A stretch of DNA of 64,000 nucleotides from Aspidiotus rigidus (GCA_035079385.1 JAVHKY010000018.1:3100001-3164000), one strand, 5' to 3'. Counted from the first letter of the stretch, positions 21,629-33,031 are shown. Made by a program: numbers and translations. Notes: a model not told the origin generated them from the sequence alone.

Positions 21629-23008
21629 TCAAACTTTCCCCTCGCACTGTTCACAACTGAGCTTGTACACTCCGCTCAAGCTTTCCTTGTCCTTTTGTTC
21701 CGTCTGGTCATTGCTGATTCTCTTCACCATAGGTTGTTTATTCTGGATACCCACATTCACATCGTAGCCATTGAACGCCTTTATCACCTTGTTTGTGTAC
21801 TTTCCTATATATGGTATCGATCCGGAGTACTTTCTCACTATGCTATCATGGGTTCCTTTCTTTGTTTCCATTTTCCCAAAAACTCCCTCCACCACACATC
21901 TGCGGTAGCCATTGGCTTCTGCGATCTGTTTTACTATCTCGATCTCTTTCCTCTTCTCTTCGTTGTTCTTGAGGATAGAAATTACCCGATAGCAGTAGTT
22001 CTGGATTGCCGCTAATTTGTGCCTGGGGTGGTGGTAGGAGTCATTTGGGATGATGGTGTCAGTATGCGTCGGCTTCCTGTAGATTTTGTATTCTATCCTA
22101 TTGTTCTCCATTGTGAGTGTAAGGTCCAAATAGTTGATGGTCTCATTGCCTTTTTCCACTGTGAATTTGATGCTCTCATTCATCGCGTTCATTTCTGAAA
22201 GGAATAGATCCACCTGTCTATCAGTGCCTGACCACACAATTAGTATATCATCTACATATCTGGCCCAGTGTTTGATCGAGTTTCTAAACTTGCTGCCCTT
22301 CAATATCTTGTTTTCCATATCATTCATGAATATCTCCGCCAGTATTGGTGACAGCGGTGATCCCATCGCAAGTCCCCTTTCCTGACTGTAGAACCTGTTA
22401 TTGAAGCGGCAGTAATTCCGGTTCAAGATCTCCTCCACTATGTTGGCGTACTTCGACCCATCGGGGTTCCCATGGTATCTGTTGTTTTTGAGCAGGGTGA
22501 GAAGTTCCTCCTTGGGTATGGTACCAAACATATTAGTCACATCAAAGGATATCAGCTTGTCGTTACTCCTGATTTCCAAGTTGTCCAGTTGCTCAATCAG
22601 CTCTCCGTTGTTCCTGATACTTCGTCTGGGTGCAAACTGGTAGTTGTCTTTCAGGAATGTGGCTACGATCTTTGCTATCTTGTAGCGTGGTGATTGAATG
22701 CTGTTGACCAGGGGTCTCATCGGACGGTTCGCTTTGTGGAGTTTTACAAGCCCCTTGAGTTTTGGTGCCACCGGGTTCATCTCAAGCGTCCTTCCATTGC
22801 CGGGTACAACAGCTTTCAGGTCATCTTGGTATTTCCGTGTTGGGTCCCTTGCCAGCTCTTGGTATCCATTAACTGCGATGTACGACTCCACTTTTTGGGT
22901 GTAGTCCTCCTTCTCCATTACCACTACCGTGTTGCCCTTGTCCGCCTTTGTCAAAATCAGGTTGTTCTGTCGGATCTTCTTTTGTAGATTTGTGACCTTC
23001 CTCTGCAT
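21629..23008 (-). pseudogene. PLE2 reverse transcriptase with broken GIY-YIG
   Basis: 459-codon ORF with RT motifs GLVKLHKANRPMRPLV (86-101), SFDVTNMFGTIP (154-165), GLAMGSPLSP (212-221) and catalytic YVDD (251-254). Near the end it reads GVYKLSCEQCEGK, the GIY half of the endonuclease, and then stops. Downstream, in another frame, KACLLNNVP-type sequence and a FEIRRKEHKTS block (about 21600-21630) show that the endonuclease once continued: the YIG segment has been lost with a frameshift. The N-terminus is also missing. The RT residues look intact, but the protein cannot be complete. Confidence 0.85.
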
Positions 23009-23014
23009 TACTTG

Positions 23015-23219
23015 GTAGTCATATTATTGTAAGAATAAGTTTCTAAGAAGTGAACCAATCACAACACAGCATTGTTGTAGCCAATAAGATCACAGTGTTA
23101 TACTATAAAAACTCATGGTTAAGGCCTTGTTCTCCAGTTGCTACACAACTGATGATGGGATAACACCCGAAAGTACTCTTGGATAAGCAATTGTACAATT
23201 GAAAACCCCTTTTTCAATA
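23015..23219 (+). repeat. PLE2 right inverted terminal repeat
   Basis: Inverse of 21032-21245; see the matched words listed for the left copy. Confidence 0.8.
23138..23190 (+). ncRNA. hammerhead-ribozyme-like motif, PLE2 right repeat
   Basis: Order: TTGCT (23138-23142), ACA, CAA, CTGATGA (23149-23155), T, GGG-ATAACA-CCC (stem II), GAA (23169-23171), AGTACT (stem III, self-complementary), C78 as the predicted cleavage base, TTG pairing with CAA, GATA, AGCAA pairing with TTGCT. All conserved core positions are present, with one extra T between CTGATGA and stem II. Stem I with an internal loop is typical of type I hammerheads. A 6-nt palindromic stem III would only be stable in a dimer (inference). 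Confidence 0.55.
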
Positions 23220-25311
23220 TTAGTGCACTACTTACACCTCACTCACTCATTATGAGTTCCGATAATAGTCGTACAATAGTAAAAGAGAGGGAGAAAGAGG
23301 AGAAAAGGAGAAGAATGGTCACCCAACAGGAAAAGACGGGAAGGAAGGAAGAAATAAATTAGCGAAATATACACAAAGAGCACATCGAGGTTTTACAAGT
23401 CAGAACTCGGATTTCGTCATTTTTTAGCTAGTTTATTCTCGAACAAAATGGCTCTGAACGATAAGAAGAGGAAAAGGTACCGAGCAATTCAACAAAAATC
23501 TCGTCATCGCATCTCAAGTACTGACTTACTCTTCTGCGTGATTGTAAAAATTTATAATTTTGGAAAGTCTTCAAATTCAAAATCAGTTTTTCAACGAAAA
23601 TCCATCACACGTAGTGTTCCAAGATGATTCAATTTCTAACTACAAAAGTCTTCTTTTGTCATAATTCGATTATTGTTGTACATAGTTCAAGGTTCAACAT
23701 GAAACCACTTTAAATTTGAAGTACTCTATTAACCTAATTAGCGCGTTTAAGTTGATATACTATAGCGGTGCTATACATTCTCGTCAGCGTGCACAGGCGA
23801 TCGATCCTCGCCGAGGTAAACTTTAAATCGCAACATCACATTTCGCACGCACTGCAATGCATTTTGCCCACCTCGACCACGCGGGTAGGGCATAATAATA
23901 CCAGCGAGTCATCGGCGGCACCCTGCGCATTGATCGTGCAATTGTTTATGCGATTATAAACTTCTTCGAGTCTATCAATTAAATACGCTTCGCTTCCCTA
24001 CGAAATTTCAATTCGCGTCATTAATTAAAGACAGTGCAAAACTGATAAATCGATACCGAAAAGCGTACCAGCAATCGACATTCGCATATATTGCGGTATA
24101 ATCGTATATCATACATATACACACCGGGTTGTAGAGAGTACTCGTACTTATTTTCTCTCTATTCGTGTTCACCGTACGAAAATAAATCGTCTTTCAAACT
24201 TGAAGATGTCTAAACTCGAGCGAGAGAGAGAGCAGAAAAAAAAATTAAACACAGATATAACCCGCAAATCGAACAATAAAAAAATTACTAGGTTTCCAAA
24301 TGAAATGGTAGGCGGGTATGAATCGCTTAACCGGAATCATCGAATGCCATTGTGTTAAATATATACCGCCTTGGATCTGTTCCTGTTATTATTTACAATT
24401 ATACCGGAGTTGAAGAGAACAAACCGTTAAGGCTAAAGCGAGCAGTTTTTATCGGTTTCGTATTATATACAAGTATTCACAACCACCACCAGCCAGCTTC
24501 GCAGCACCACCACACACATGATCGGGCATCGCATCGTATGTAGGCTATTAAAAAACACACGAGATCGCGTTTACCCGCTTAAATGGAATCACGATTTCAA
24601 CTGTAATTTTTCTTCTATTCGGTCATTCGGAAACAATCGTATATATAATGAAATGAGAAAAATATTCGATGCGTGTAACCTGCAATTTGGTCCAACATTT
24701 TTTTTTTTCTTCTTCGATTCAGTTTACACCTTCTCTTACACCATATAGCGACTGAGACGTCTCTTTATTCAAAGAGTTATATAGGCGCGAGTAAGTATTT
24801 TTTTACGTCTGTCTGTCTGTCTGATGCAGTGCCCCGTATACTGTATATCCAGCATCGGCTTCTGCCAGATCATAGACCCATAACTCTATAAGGTCTGGAA
24901 ACGATCACCGACTCCGCATCAGAATGCGGCATTATTTTTTCGTTTCATACAAAATTATACATAATAATATTGCTTTCTATTTAGGTTCGAATAACATGAT
25001 TTATTTTTCGCGTCACTATTTATTATTGGAATTTAATATCGTAGAGTATTTTTCGCTTCGGGAACTAAAAAAATATACGGTAATGTTTTCGCTCGCAGCT
25101 GATGGGCTGAGAAATTATACAGTACTTAGATACGATTTTATTTCGTACAGAAATAATATAGGAAAGTAATGTTTTCAATGATAAAGCTCGGATTGTGTAT
25201 TTAAATGTCTGCGAGCGAAATTATACACTGTTGTATGTGCATTACTGGCCTCCCACGGTACTTCGAGATACCCGTACTTATGAAAGCGTTACAGATAGCG
25301 GTGCAACTTAC
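23220..25311. other. noncoding; probably dac intron or downstream of the visible exons
   Basis: Lies 3' of the last dac exon visible on the minus strand. No coding sequence found. 23740-25250 is unique, CpG-containing DNA with a GAGA run (24220-24235), a TCTG run (24812-24826) and a T-run (24698-24707). The next dac exon was looked for and not seen. Confidence 0.45.
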
Positions 25312-25557
25312 CCAGTTCGTAGGTGATTTGACGATCTTTTTGTCTGGCATTTTCGACAGCTACTTTTAATATTTCTTGAATATTTAATAATAGAGTTTCG
25401 GTAGACATGGAAGCCGAATTTTGGCTGACGAGTGCAGCATTAGAATTGCTGGTCGCATTCAATGCCGAAGAGTAATTGAGAGCTCCGCTACGAGGTGAAG
25501 ATTCGCTGCCGTGCCCGCTGCTATTGCCTCCAGCCAAATCGCCATTGTCACTCAGAT
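25312..25557 (-). CDS. dac: dachshund homologue, exon with start of the DACHbox-C
   Basis: 246-bp internal exon. On the minus strand, ATTCGCAG precedes 25557 (acceptor) and GTAAGT follows 25312 (donor). It encodes DLSDNGDLAGGNSSGHGSES, a Ser/Asn-rich linker, and then STETLLLNIQEILKVAVENA followed by RQKDRQITYE. That last part is the start of the Dachshund C-terminal domain (the vertebrate DACH1 counterpart has IETLLTNIQ and LLKVA at the same place). Dachshund is a nuclear Ski/Sno-family cofactor acting in eye, leg and brain development. The first codon is completed by the G ending the exon at 28509-28667. The exon ends in phase 1 after YEL, where other Dachshunds have YEK; the following exon is not in view. 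Confidence 0.88.
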
Positions 25558-25911
25558 CTGCGAATACAAAACGAAAGATCGTTTATATAAAAATATTATA
25601 CCACAATGAGAGCAAATTCAAACTAGCGGGCACTTTTAAAACGGGGGTATTCTATCTTTAGAGAGCCTTTTCCTCAAAGATTCTATAAGAAAAGAACCGT
25701 GAGATAAATTTTGAGTCAGCGAACAAGCACTGGAAAAAATCGAATTGACACGATTTTTGAAATTACAGTTATATTATTCGTATTAATATTAAAGGGAAAA
25801 TATTTCTAAGACTAAAATTGAGTTACAAATGCGCAAAAATCAAAATGATCAGTTCAACAGACATAAAAGAAACCAACCCAACGATAGCTAAATTCGAGAA
25901 GATCCAGTGAA

Positions 25912-26548
25912 ATCTAGACTGAACTAGGAAGTCATCACAATGCGAATCATAAATTAATCCCATCAACCCTCTGTCAGGAATGTATTCGTTTAGCACAGTG
26001 ATATCTTTCGTATTCCTAGGTTGAAATGATTAAATGGTCTGCAAAGGCCGACTTTTCTACGATTTCTTTCAACAGGTATCTGTTTTATTGTTTTTTTTTA
26101 ATTTTTTTTCCCCGGAAAAAACGTCTGCCATCTGGCAAAGGTCGGAGGTCGACATTTTTCGAAGTCCCCTCCTATCATATATATCTTGAGGGATGCGAGG
26201 TCTGTGACATCACAGTTTGATGACGTCATAAGTCAGCCTTGTGACGTCATGGATTAGTCTCTTTTAAAAGTTCCAAAGTCCGGACCTATGTCGTTACAAC
26301 TTGATGACGTCATAGGTCAGCCTTGTGACGTCACAATCTACATTTTTCAGATCCTACGTGCCCCACAAAACAGGTTCCCTGCACCCCCCGTTTAACTTTA
26401 TTAAAGAACCCGAGAGTTTTTTTTTATAGCTTTCTTATGCTTGGTCATACACTCTGATCTTAAGCTATAAACACACCCCTACAATCCCCACATTTCACCC
26501 TGTACATTCCAATTGGGATCTCTCAGCTTGACAAACAATCCAGTGTTA
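25912..26548 (-). pseudogene. Penelope-like element relic in a dac intron, split by a MITE
   Basis: Left part (25912-26010, minus strand) reads EYIPDRGLMGLIYDSHCDDF, which lines up with the PLE1 C-terminus (RYIPHEGLIELVYEYDSRRDD). Right part (26470-26545) reads GMYRVKCGDCRGV after a frameshift, the GIY half of the endonuclease. A MITE (26069-26430) sits between them. So a PLE fragment of the PLE1/PLE3 type was inserted and then interrupted. Non-functional. Confidence 0.65.
26069..26430 (+). mobile_element. TGACGTCA-rich MITE-like element, copy B
   Basis: Same order of blocks as 8231-8480: AACAGGTATCTGTTTTATTG, CTCCTATCATATATAT, TGATGACGTCATAAGTCAGC, TTGTGACGTCA (twice, with a duplicated inner segment at 26220-26330), ACATTTTTCAGATCC, AAACAGGTTCCCTGC and GTTTAACTTTATTAAAGAACC. 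It interrupts the PLE relic and is therefore the younger insertion. Confidence 0.6.
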
Positions 26549-26554
26549 TGAGTA

Positions 26555-28083
26555 GAGCACGGATTTTTCGGCACTTAAAATGAAAAGTTTCGGCATTTAT
26601 AATGTTCCATTTTCGGCATTATTATTTGGCATTTAAAAAAAAAAAAATGTTAAGAAACATTTGTTTTTAGTAATTTTACAAATTCACGCCCAGAATTATT
26701 CAATTTACAACCAAAATTACATAATTTTGACCAAGATAAACTATTTTTGGGGATTAAACTCATCAATAAAAAATCTTAGCAATCTTTCAATCAAAATCCG
26801 CGCTGTCTCGAAGACAATTTAACAGTTGAACACTTTTTCTCTTGCCCGACTTTACAACCTCTCCGATCTTCCCTCAACATTTCTATTAATATACAATAAA
26901 CTCTCAATAACAACTCCGAAACAATTGACTCAACTCTAACTTACTTACGATCTACTGACTTTTACAACCACGTTTAACTCCAAACGATGACACCAAAAAA
27001 AAAAAAAATAAAAAAATAATATTTTTGTTTTCCCTTGTATTTTTGTTTCATCTCGGTTCTTTTTCATGTATTTTGTTTTCAATTTTTCTACTCTATTAAA
27101 TACTAAGTTTTTGTAAAAGCAGAACTATCTGCCGAGCAAATAGCCCTTGGCGCAGCTGCATTGCTCGTAAAAAAAAAAAAAAAAAAAAAAAAAATTTTTG
27201 ATTTTTCAACTTTGGACTGAAAATAATATTCTCAAAAAACATGCCCATTTTTGACCATATTTGCTGAATTTTAATTCAGTCCGAAATTTTATAATTTTGG
27301 ACAATATCTAACAAAAATGTCACTTTTGGCCTTATTTGGCTTCACACCCCGGCATTTATTCCTCTTTTGGCATTTTTCGGAAAAATAAAATTTGTTTAAA
27401 AGGCCTCATCACCCCTAAAAGGAACTTATATTTGATTTTCTAGCCTCCCGCCCTTAGCAAAATGATTCGACAAATGCCGAGGAATCCAGGCTCTGGTTAT
27501 GAGACACTGAACAAAAACGAAAAGGGCGAAGGACGCGGCCCAACTGAAGGGAAAATTTCCCCAGAAATGGAGCCTGTTCCAACCCTTCTTACTACGTACC
27601 ACTACTACCACGGTACAATCCGTAGGGAAGGGAGGTGGTAAAATTGAAACCTTTTTTATATGTGTACATACTTATAAGCAGAGCCCGGATTCCTCGGCGT
27701 TTGTCGAATCATTTTGCTAAGGGCGGGAAGCTAGAAAACCTAATATAAATTTATTTTAGGAGTAATGGGCCTGTAAAACAAATTCTATCTTGCCGAAAAA
27801 TGCCGAAAAAGGCCGAAAATGACCATTTTGTTAGATATCGTCCAAAATTGTAATATTTTGAACAAAATCAGCTGAATTTTGCTTAAAATTCAGCAAATGT
27901 GGTGAAAATTGGACGTTTTTTTGAAAATATTATTTTTAGTCCAAAGTTGAAAAATTACAAATTTTTGCTAAAAATTTTTTTGATGAGTTGAATCCCCAAA
28001 ATTAGTTTATTTTGGTCAAAATCACGTAATTTTGGTTGTAAATTGAATAATTCTGGGCGTGAATTTGTAAAAGTACTAAAAAC

Positions 28084-28114
<31 letters not shown>

Positions 28115-28190
28115 CAAATGCCGAATAATGCCGAAACTGCAATATTAAGCGCCGAAACTTTTCATTTTTAGTGCTGAAAAATCCGGGCTC
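26555..28190. mobile_element. foldback element in the dac intron
   Basis: Long inverted arms: CACGGATTTTTCGGCAC and AAATGAAAAGTTTCGGC at the left are mirrored at 28130-28190. GAATTATTCAATTTACAACC (about 26693) mirrors 28040-28060. The inner arms 27216-27505 and 27675-27975 mirror each other too (CCTCCCGCCCTTAGCAAAATG against its inverse). The right arm is continuous (~515 bp); the left arm is split by a poly(A) retroposon. The centre (27506-27674) is short and noncoding. T- and A-runs lie in both arms. No transposase; presumably mobilised by another element. Confidence 0.7.
26797..27197 (+). mobile_element. 5'-truncated retroposon end with poly(A) tail
   Basis: About 400 bp present in the left arm of the foldback but absent from the right arm. 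It ends with CTGCCGAGCAAATAGCCC, GGCGCAGCTGCATTGCTCGT and a run of about 24 A. A defined 3' end followed by poly(A) is the mark of LINE-type retroposition. No coding part left. Confidence 0.6.
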
Positions 28191-28508
28191 CGCTTCTGGA
28201 AAAACCGTTACGATTTCTCGACGTCATCAATGACCCTGACCTACTTCAAATATTTGGAAAAATAATGGATTTCGCTGAAACCTGTATCCTTCACCTTCAT
28301 TACACTGAGTTTAACACACAGCACCCACATGCACGACTCAGGTTGGGGCCGAACGAGTAGTGCGAGTGAGCCCATGAGACCTCTCGAAAAAGGCTGAAAT
28401 TATGCAGTTTGACCGCAAGGAAAAAAGTTCCTTGCACAGTCTCAAAGTGTACCTACTCCCGAATCCATCCCCGAAGCTCCCTTCAACATTATAACAAAGT
28501 AATCTTAC

Positions 28509-28667
28509 CATGATCTTTATCGTCGTCGTTATCATCCGCATCTGACACACTATCGACATCATCGTCGACGTCGTCGTGAACAGCGTTCGTCTGATCGGCT
28601 TCACTTCCAGAGTGATCGCCACCGCCTTTGGATAAATTTAGAACCGGACTATGACCCTCTGAAGAGC
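28509..28667 (-). CDS. dac: dachshund homologue, acidic exon
   Basis: 159-bp exon between acceptor CTTACCAG (before 28667) and donor GTAAGA (after 28509). Encodes SSEGHSPVLNLSKGGGDHSG, then SEADQTNAVHDD and a long Asp-rich run (DDVDSVSDADDNDDDKDH). It joins the upstream exon at AAT-G|GC (Asn-Gly) and the downstream exon at G|AT (Asp), so the frame stays open across all three exons. This is the acidic linker between the two conserved Dachshund boxes. The intron to the next exon (25558-28508) is filled with transposon debris. Confidence 0.85.
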
Positions 28668-28751
28668 CTGGTAAGTCAGACCGTGATAAGGAATGAAAAA
28701 TCTCAGCGATCTCGAAAGGATAGTAGACGGTGTGTCGAAAATTCGACTTAC

Positions 28752-28834
28752 CATTCTGAGAACTACTTAAATCTCTGGGTTTATTTTCCATTGAAAGCGC
28801 TCGTTCTATATCTTGCTGCTTTTCTTCTCTTAAT
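28752..28834 (-). CDS. dac: dachshund homologue, small linker exon
   Basis: 83-bp exon between acceptor CGTGTTACAG (before 28834) and donor GTAAGT (after 28752). Encodes LREEKQQDIERALSMENKPR followed by DLSSSQNG. Phases: it completes a codon begun upstream and donates one G downstream. The intron to the next exon is only 84 bp (28668-28751). Upstream exons, including the N-terminal DACH domain, are not in the window or were not recognised. Confidence 0.8.
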
Positions 28835-31735
28835 CTGTAACACGTAATCAAATACAAATCGATTGTTAGTTGGGAAATACGATAATGAAGATCAGTCGTT
28901 TTTTCATTTAGGATCGATGTGGTTGGTACAAATCTGCTCCTTAAAACAACAAGAAACGAGGAAAATATACACCCTGTTTTGGACCGGGATGTGCTTCCAT
29001 TCAAAATCCTCGGGAATGATGTCGCGTTCTTTTTCAGCTGCTCTCATATCTTCAGTTCGAGGGTCGAATTTTCACAAAGTCCTTTTCCCTCACTAGGAAT
29101 TTTTCTGAGTCGTAACTTCATGAAAGTTTCGGTAGCATTGCTGCTCGCAGATAGATGCGACGTCACAGATTACCTACTTAGGACGTATTCACATAGACTA
29201 CCTTATACGAGAATGAAGACTGAGTGAATTCATCTTATCTGTCTAGCCACCCCCACCCCTAATGATCATTCTAGAGTAGGATTGTCGGGTTCTACTTGGA
29301 AGATCATCCTCCCGATTCCAAGTCCAGACGATCTTAAGACTTGAACGCCACGGTAATCGGTGCTGAAGAGTGACTGAGAAATCATTCTAAGGCTTCAGAG
29401 TTTTTTGCAACACCTACGTGGTCTTGTGTTCCCTCATCCACTGAAGGCAGAACTTACTTACACCAGTGGAAGGGTTTTGGTGACCGCCGCGTATGGGTTC
29501 TTGTTGTTCAAATCTTACTAGAGAGGGGCACAAATTTCTACGTTTTCCATTGCTTCATAGTCCTTCCCTTCTCTCAATTGAAGTCACTGTGAACGTCCGC
29601 GTTCCTAATTTAATTACTGGTATTTTTCTATTTACGGATAATTTTCTGGCTTCGGTTAACGCTTTCAGACTTTCCTCCCTATACGCCGCAAATGTTCGCA
29701 GAATGAGCTGCTCGACCAGAGTCTTAAATCAGCACCTTCTGCCGCAGGATTCCCCGCTAATATTATTTGTTTTCTCCGGTCATTCGACGATTTACGATCA
29801 GTTACGGACGAGACGATCGTGTTATACAATTATTGTTCACAAAGTCCGTCTATAAATGAACGCGCTGTGCGAATGTACCTACGATTTATTACAATCAACA
29901 GTAGTAGTCGTCTTGTTGCAAAGCGGCTCTCACTAATGGTTGAAAGCTTTTAACTGGCACTCGTTCGCCATTTCGCGTACTCGTTTATTGGCTTTTTACG
30001 GCCGCGGTGTACTTCATTTCGTAAGAAGAAATTTGTACTACCGTTTGTAGACTGTCTCGTTAAGGAGCTGAAAACGAAAACTCTAAACCGTTTCGCCTAT
30101 TCGTCCGTAATCATTAATAGATGTTAACACGGCGCAGCGGGTGCGCATAACGTCACTTCGCATTACACCTGATCCGTCCCGAAAAAATTACGCGAGAGGA
30201 AAAGGCTAACAGTCAGATTTTTAAACCAGTTTTCCTCATCATATGCTCGCGTCAGTGCGACCGTGTGCGACGGATAAACGGACCTCGTATATATGTGTAT
30301 AGTGGGAAGTTAATAATTATGTCATTACACGAAATTATAAACAAAATAAGAAAATGAAACGCAACAGTATACACGGAAATGTAAATGTCTATAAAACGCA
30401 TTTGGTGCTATCTTGTATGTACTTTACATGTTTAAATGTGCTCGCGTTTATACGTACAGAAAGGAAGCTTATAATTTGAGATCGTGAAACACAGGTGTAC
30501 ACAATATCGCCTCCGTACGATGTTGATAATAATAACAATAATTGTAATAGTTACTAGAAAGCAAAACTAAACGTGTAGGAATGAACTCGGAGAAAATTTA
30601 TAATGATGAAAAAATTCAAATTCATCGGCGTACAATACAATCGTAATTTAAGGCTTCGACGTTAATTAACTCGTGCTGAATGTGAGAAATTATAACACGA
30701 AAAATGCTGTTTATTTATTATTCTTTTTTTCTTTTTAGTATTATTATTCGCTCGAGCAATATTCGTATGGGAGGGTCAATTCTGTATATAGGCTGATATA
30801 CGAGTAATCGATGAATACGTTCTCACCGAACAGATCGCGCTTCGAGATAAATGTAGTGCGCATTATATTACGTGTATACTAATACAGCAGGTATCAGTAA
30901 AGTTCGAGAATGAAAATAAGTAGAAATTTCATTCGCCAATTGGTTCACCTCGGGCAAAGTTGAATTTGCAGTTCACGTAGCCGACTGATTTTTAGAATTA
31001 TCAGAGTCTAAAAAGAAGAATTTACTGACCGAAACGAAAAACATGCGACGGCAAACAGATTTTCAATCCACAAAACTAATTTGTACGGAAATATTGACCT
31101 ATAAATGTACTGAATAAAATATCAGACCACTCTGAATGAAAAAGTATGATAAAAAAATGTCAGGACCGTAGCCTTCGAATCAATAATCCGCAGTTCACCA
31201 ATCGCATTTCATGAAATCCGGACACTTCATGATCGGCACATGTGTTGTTCGAATTTTCTTCTATTGAGCAACAATAAATTTAATTCATTCAGGTGTAGCA
31301 AACGGCTTCAACTATGAAGCTTTTTTATTCATCAGTCACCAGTTATACTAAACCTACAACCGCATATCGGTCACGATCAAACTTTTCAATACAAAAGCTG
31401 TTCTTTTTTTTGAGGTGGGGAGGGGGTAAATATCCGCTATCCCCCGTCTTGCGGTTCTGAAAGAAACGGAGGTGGTGACCTACTTTGGGGCCTTAAGAAA
31501 ATTTGTTGGTAACAACTCATCTGGAGAACATCTTGGTGACAAAAAGGTTGTCCAAGATACGAGAGCGGTATTGGGTGGGGAAGATTGGTGCCAATGTAGC
31601 GAGTCACATTCAGCTACTCCTCCTACTAGAGATCAGGTAAGGATGCAAGTTTACAGCTCTGCGTATCCTTGTAAGCATATAGAGACGGACATTGCTGTAC
31701 CATTTCCGAAAATTGGGAACTGATTCATCCTGCAT
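28835..31735. other. noncoding; probably an upstream dac intron
   Basis: Lies 5' of the first visible dac exon. No coding sequence recognised. 29560-31000 is unique DNA rich in CpG words (TACG, CGCG, TTCG) like other islands in the window and is a fair candidate for cis-regulatory sequence (inference). Confidence 0.45.
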
Positions 31736-32560
31736 ACAGGCCTCGACATAAGAAATGCGTTCAATGCAATTTCATGGAAGATGATATTGGAAGCTCTTGT
31801 GGACGCAGGAGTGCCCGCCTACCTGCTCAGGATGATCAGCAGCTATCTTAGCTGCCGTGAAATCCAAGCAGAGACGTCTGCTGGTACAGTAAAGCGCCCT
31901 GTTACTTGTGGGGTGCCGCAGGGGTCGGTCCTTGGGCCACTTTTGTGGTGCGTTGCATTTAATGGAATCTTTAAGGTGAAGCTGCCACCGGGGGTTAAGC
32001 TTATCTGCTATGCGAATGACACCCTGGTGGTATGCACCGCCGAAACAACTGTAGCGGTGGAGAGCAGGGTAAACCGGTCCCTAGAGGAAGTGACGCGTTG
32101 GATCAAGTCGGCTGGACTTGAACTTGCAGCAAGTAAGATGGAGGCCACGATCCGTCGGAAGTTCAAGCCACCCACCTTTCGCCTGCAAGTTTACCTGGGC
32201 ATCTAGTTTGACTCAATGCTGAGCTTCAGGCACCATTTCCTGATGGCAGCGGAAAAGGCAAGCCGGGTAGTTGGATACCTAAGCCGCCTGATGAGGAACC
32301 TGGGAGGACCGAGAGAAGCAAGGAGAAGGATCATGATGAGCACCGCCTTGTCGATCCTCCTATAGTATTACCGAAGGACAGAGATGGTAAAGATCCAACG
32401 AAGAGCTGCGCTAAGGTGTGTTAGTGCCTACCGCACTACAGAGGCTCTTTGTGTATTGGCACGTTCACCACCAATCGAGCTCCTTGCCGAGGAGAGAGCG
32501 GTGGTGTTCAAAGCAAAGAAGAAGACAGCGACCAACTAAGAAGCTTTACAGGTCTCACGT
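31736..32560 (+). pseudogene. R1-like non-LTR retrotransposon RT relic
   Basis: Reads LDIRNAFNAISWKMM, ISSYLSCREI, GVPQGSVLGPLL, YANDTLVVC and later, after a stop and frame breaks, GYLSRLMRNLGGPREARRR, RRAALRCVSAYRTTEALCVL and PPIELLAEERA. These are the RT fingers/palm motifs and the downstream conserved segment of R1-clade elements. The catalytic box is YAND where YADD is expected, so the copy is dead even before its stops. 5'-truncated; no endonuclease domain. Confidence 0.8.
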
Positions 32561-32639
32561 TCTCTTCCTTGTAATTTTTTCAAATCCTCCCTGTATTTCC
32601 TTCTAACCAAGTAGTTACATTGATGACGTCACACCGTCG

Positions 32640-33031
32640 GTTTTCCAGTTTAACATGCTATCCAGACATGAACCCAAATAGTGAGCGTCTTCAGCTAGCT
32701 GAACAGGTTCATTATTGATACTTGTTGGGTCATATTCATGGGCACAAAGTGCAAAGTCCACTCGTACTGTCTTCTTTGCGGTTATCTCGATTTTCCATCT
32801 GCTGGCCCAGTTAACTATTTTGGCGATTGCTTCTTGTAATCTGTAGGTTGCTATGGTGCAATTTATGTGCAGTGAGAGCACTGCAGTACCATCTGTAAAA
32901 AGTTGCAAGTGTAGTTTTACTTTGTACCGGAATATCGGTGTTGTGAAGGACGTACAACAAGAGACCAAAATACGTTGCTGTGTGGTACTCTTTCTGCGAT
33001 TGGTTTGGTCGAGCCTAGAATGATCTATCAC
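32640..33031 (-). pseudogene. Jockey-like non-LTR RT relic
   Basis: Minus strand reads LFTDGTAVLSLH, the equivalent of the (F/Y)ADDTA box with the catalytic Asp pair lost, then NWASRWKIEITAKKT and LAEDAHYLGSCLDSMLNW, as in Jockey-clade RTs (W...KI...K; YLG..LD..L.W). Just upstream, in another frame, LLYVLHNTDIPV is the segment before that box. Frameshifted and truncated at both ends; opposite in orientation to the R1-like relic next to it. Confidence 0.7.

Larger units (their letters stand above)
21032..23219 (-). mobile_element. Penelope-like element PLE2 with inverted terminal repeats
   Basis: A minus-strand PLE relic bounded by ~205-bp inverted copies: 21032-21245 reads ATTGAAAAAGGGGTTTCC...TCTTACAATAATATGAC and 23015-23219 is its inverse. 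The ORF starts right at the inner edge of the right copy. Each repeat carries a hammerhead-like motif. A TAGTCGTACAA word lies just outside both ends (21024 and 23268) and may mark an old target duplication or a filler copy. Confidence 0.75.
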
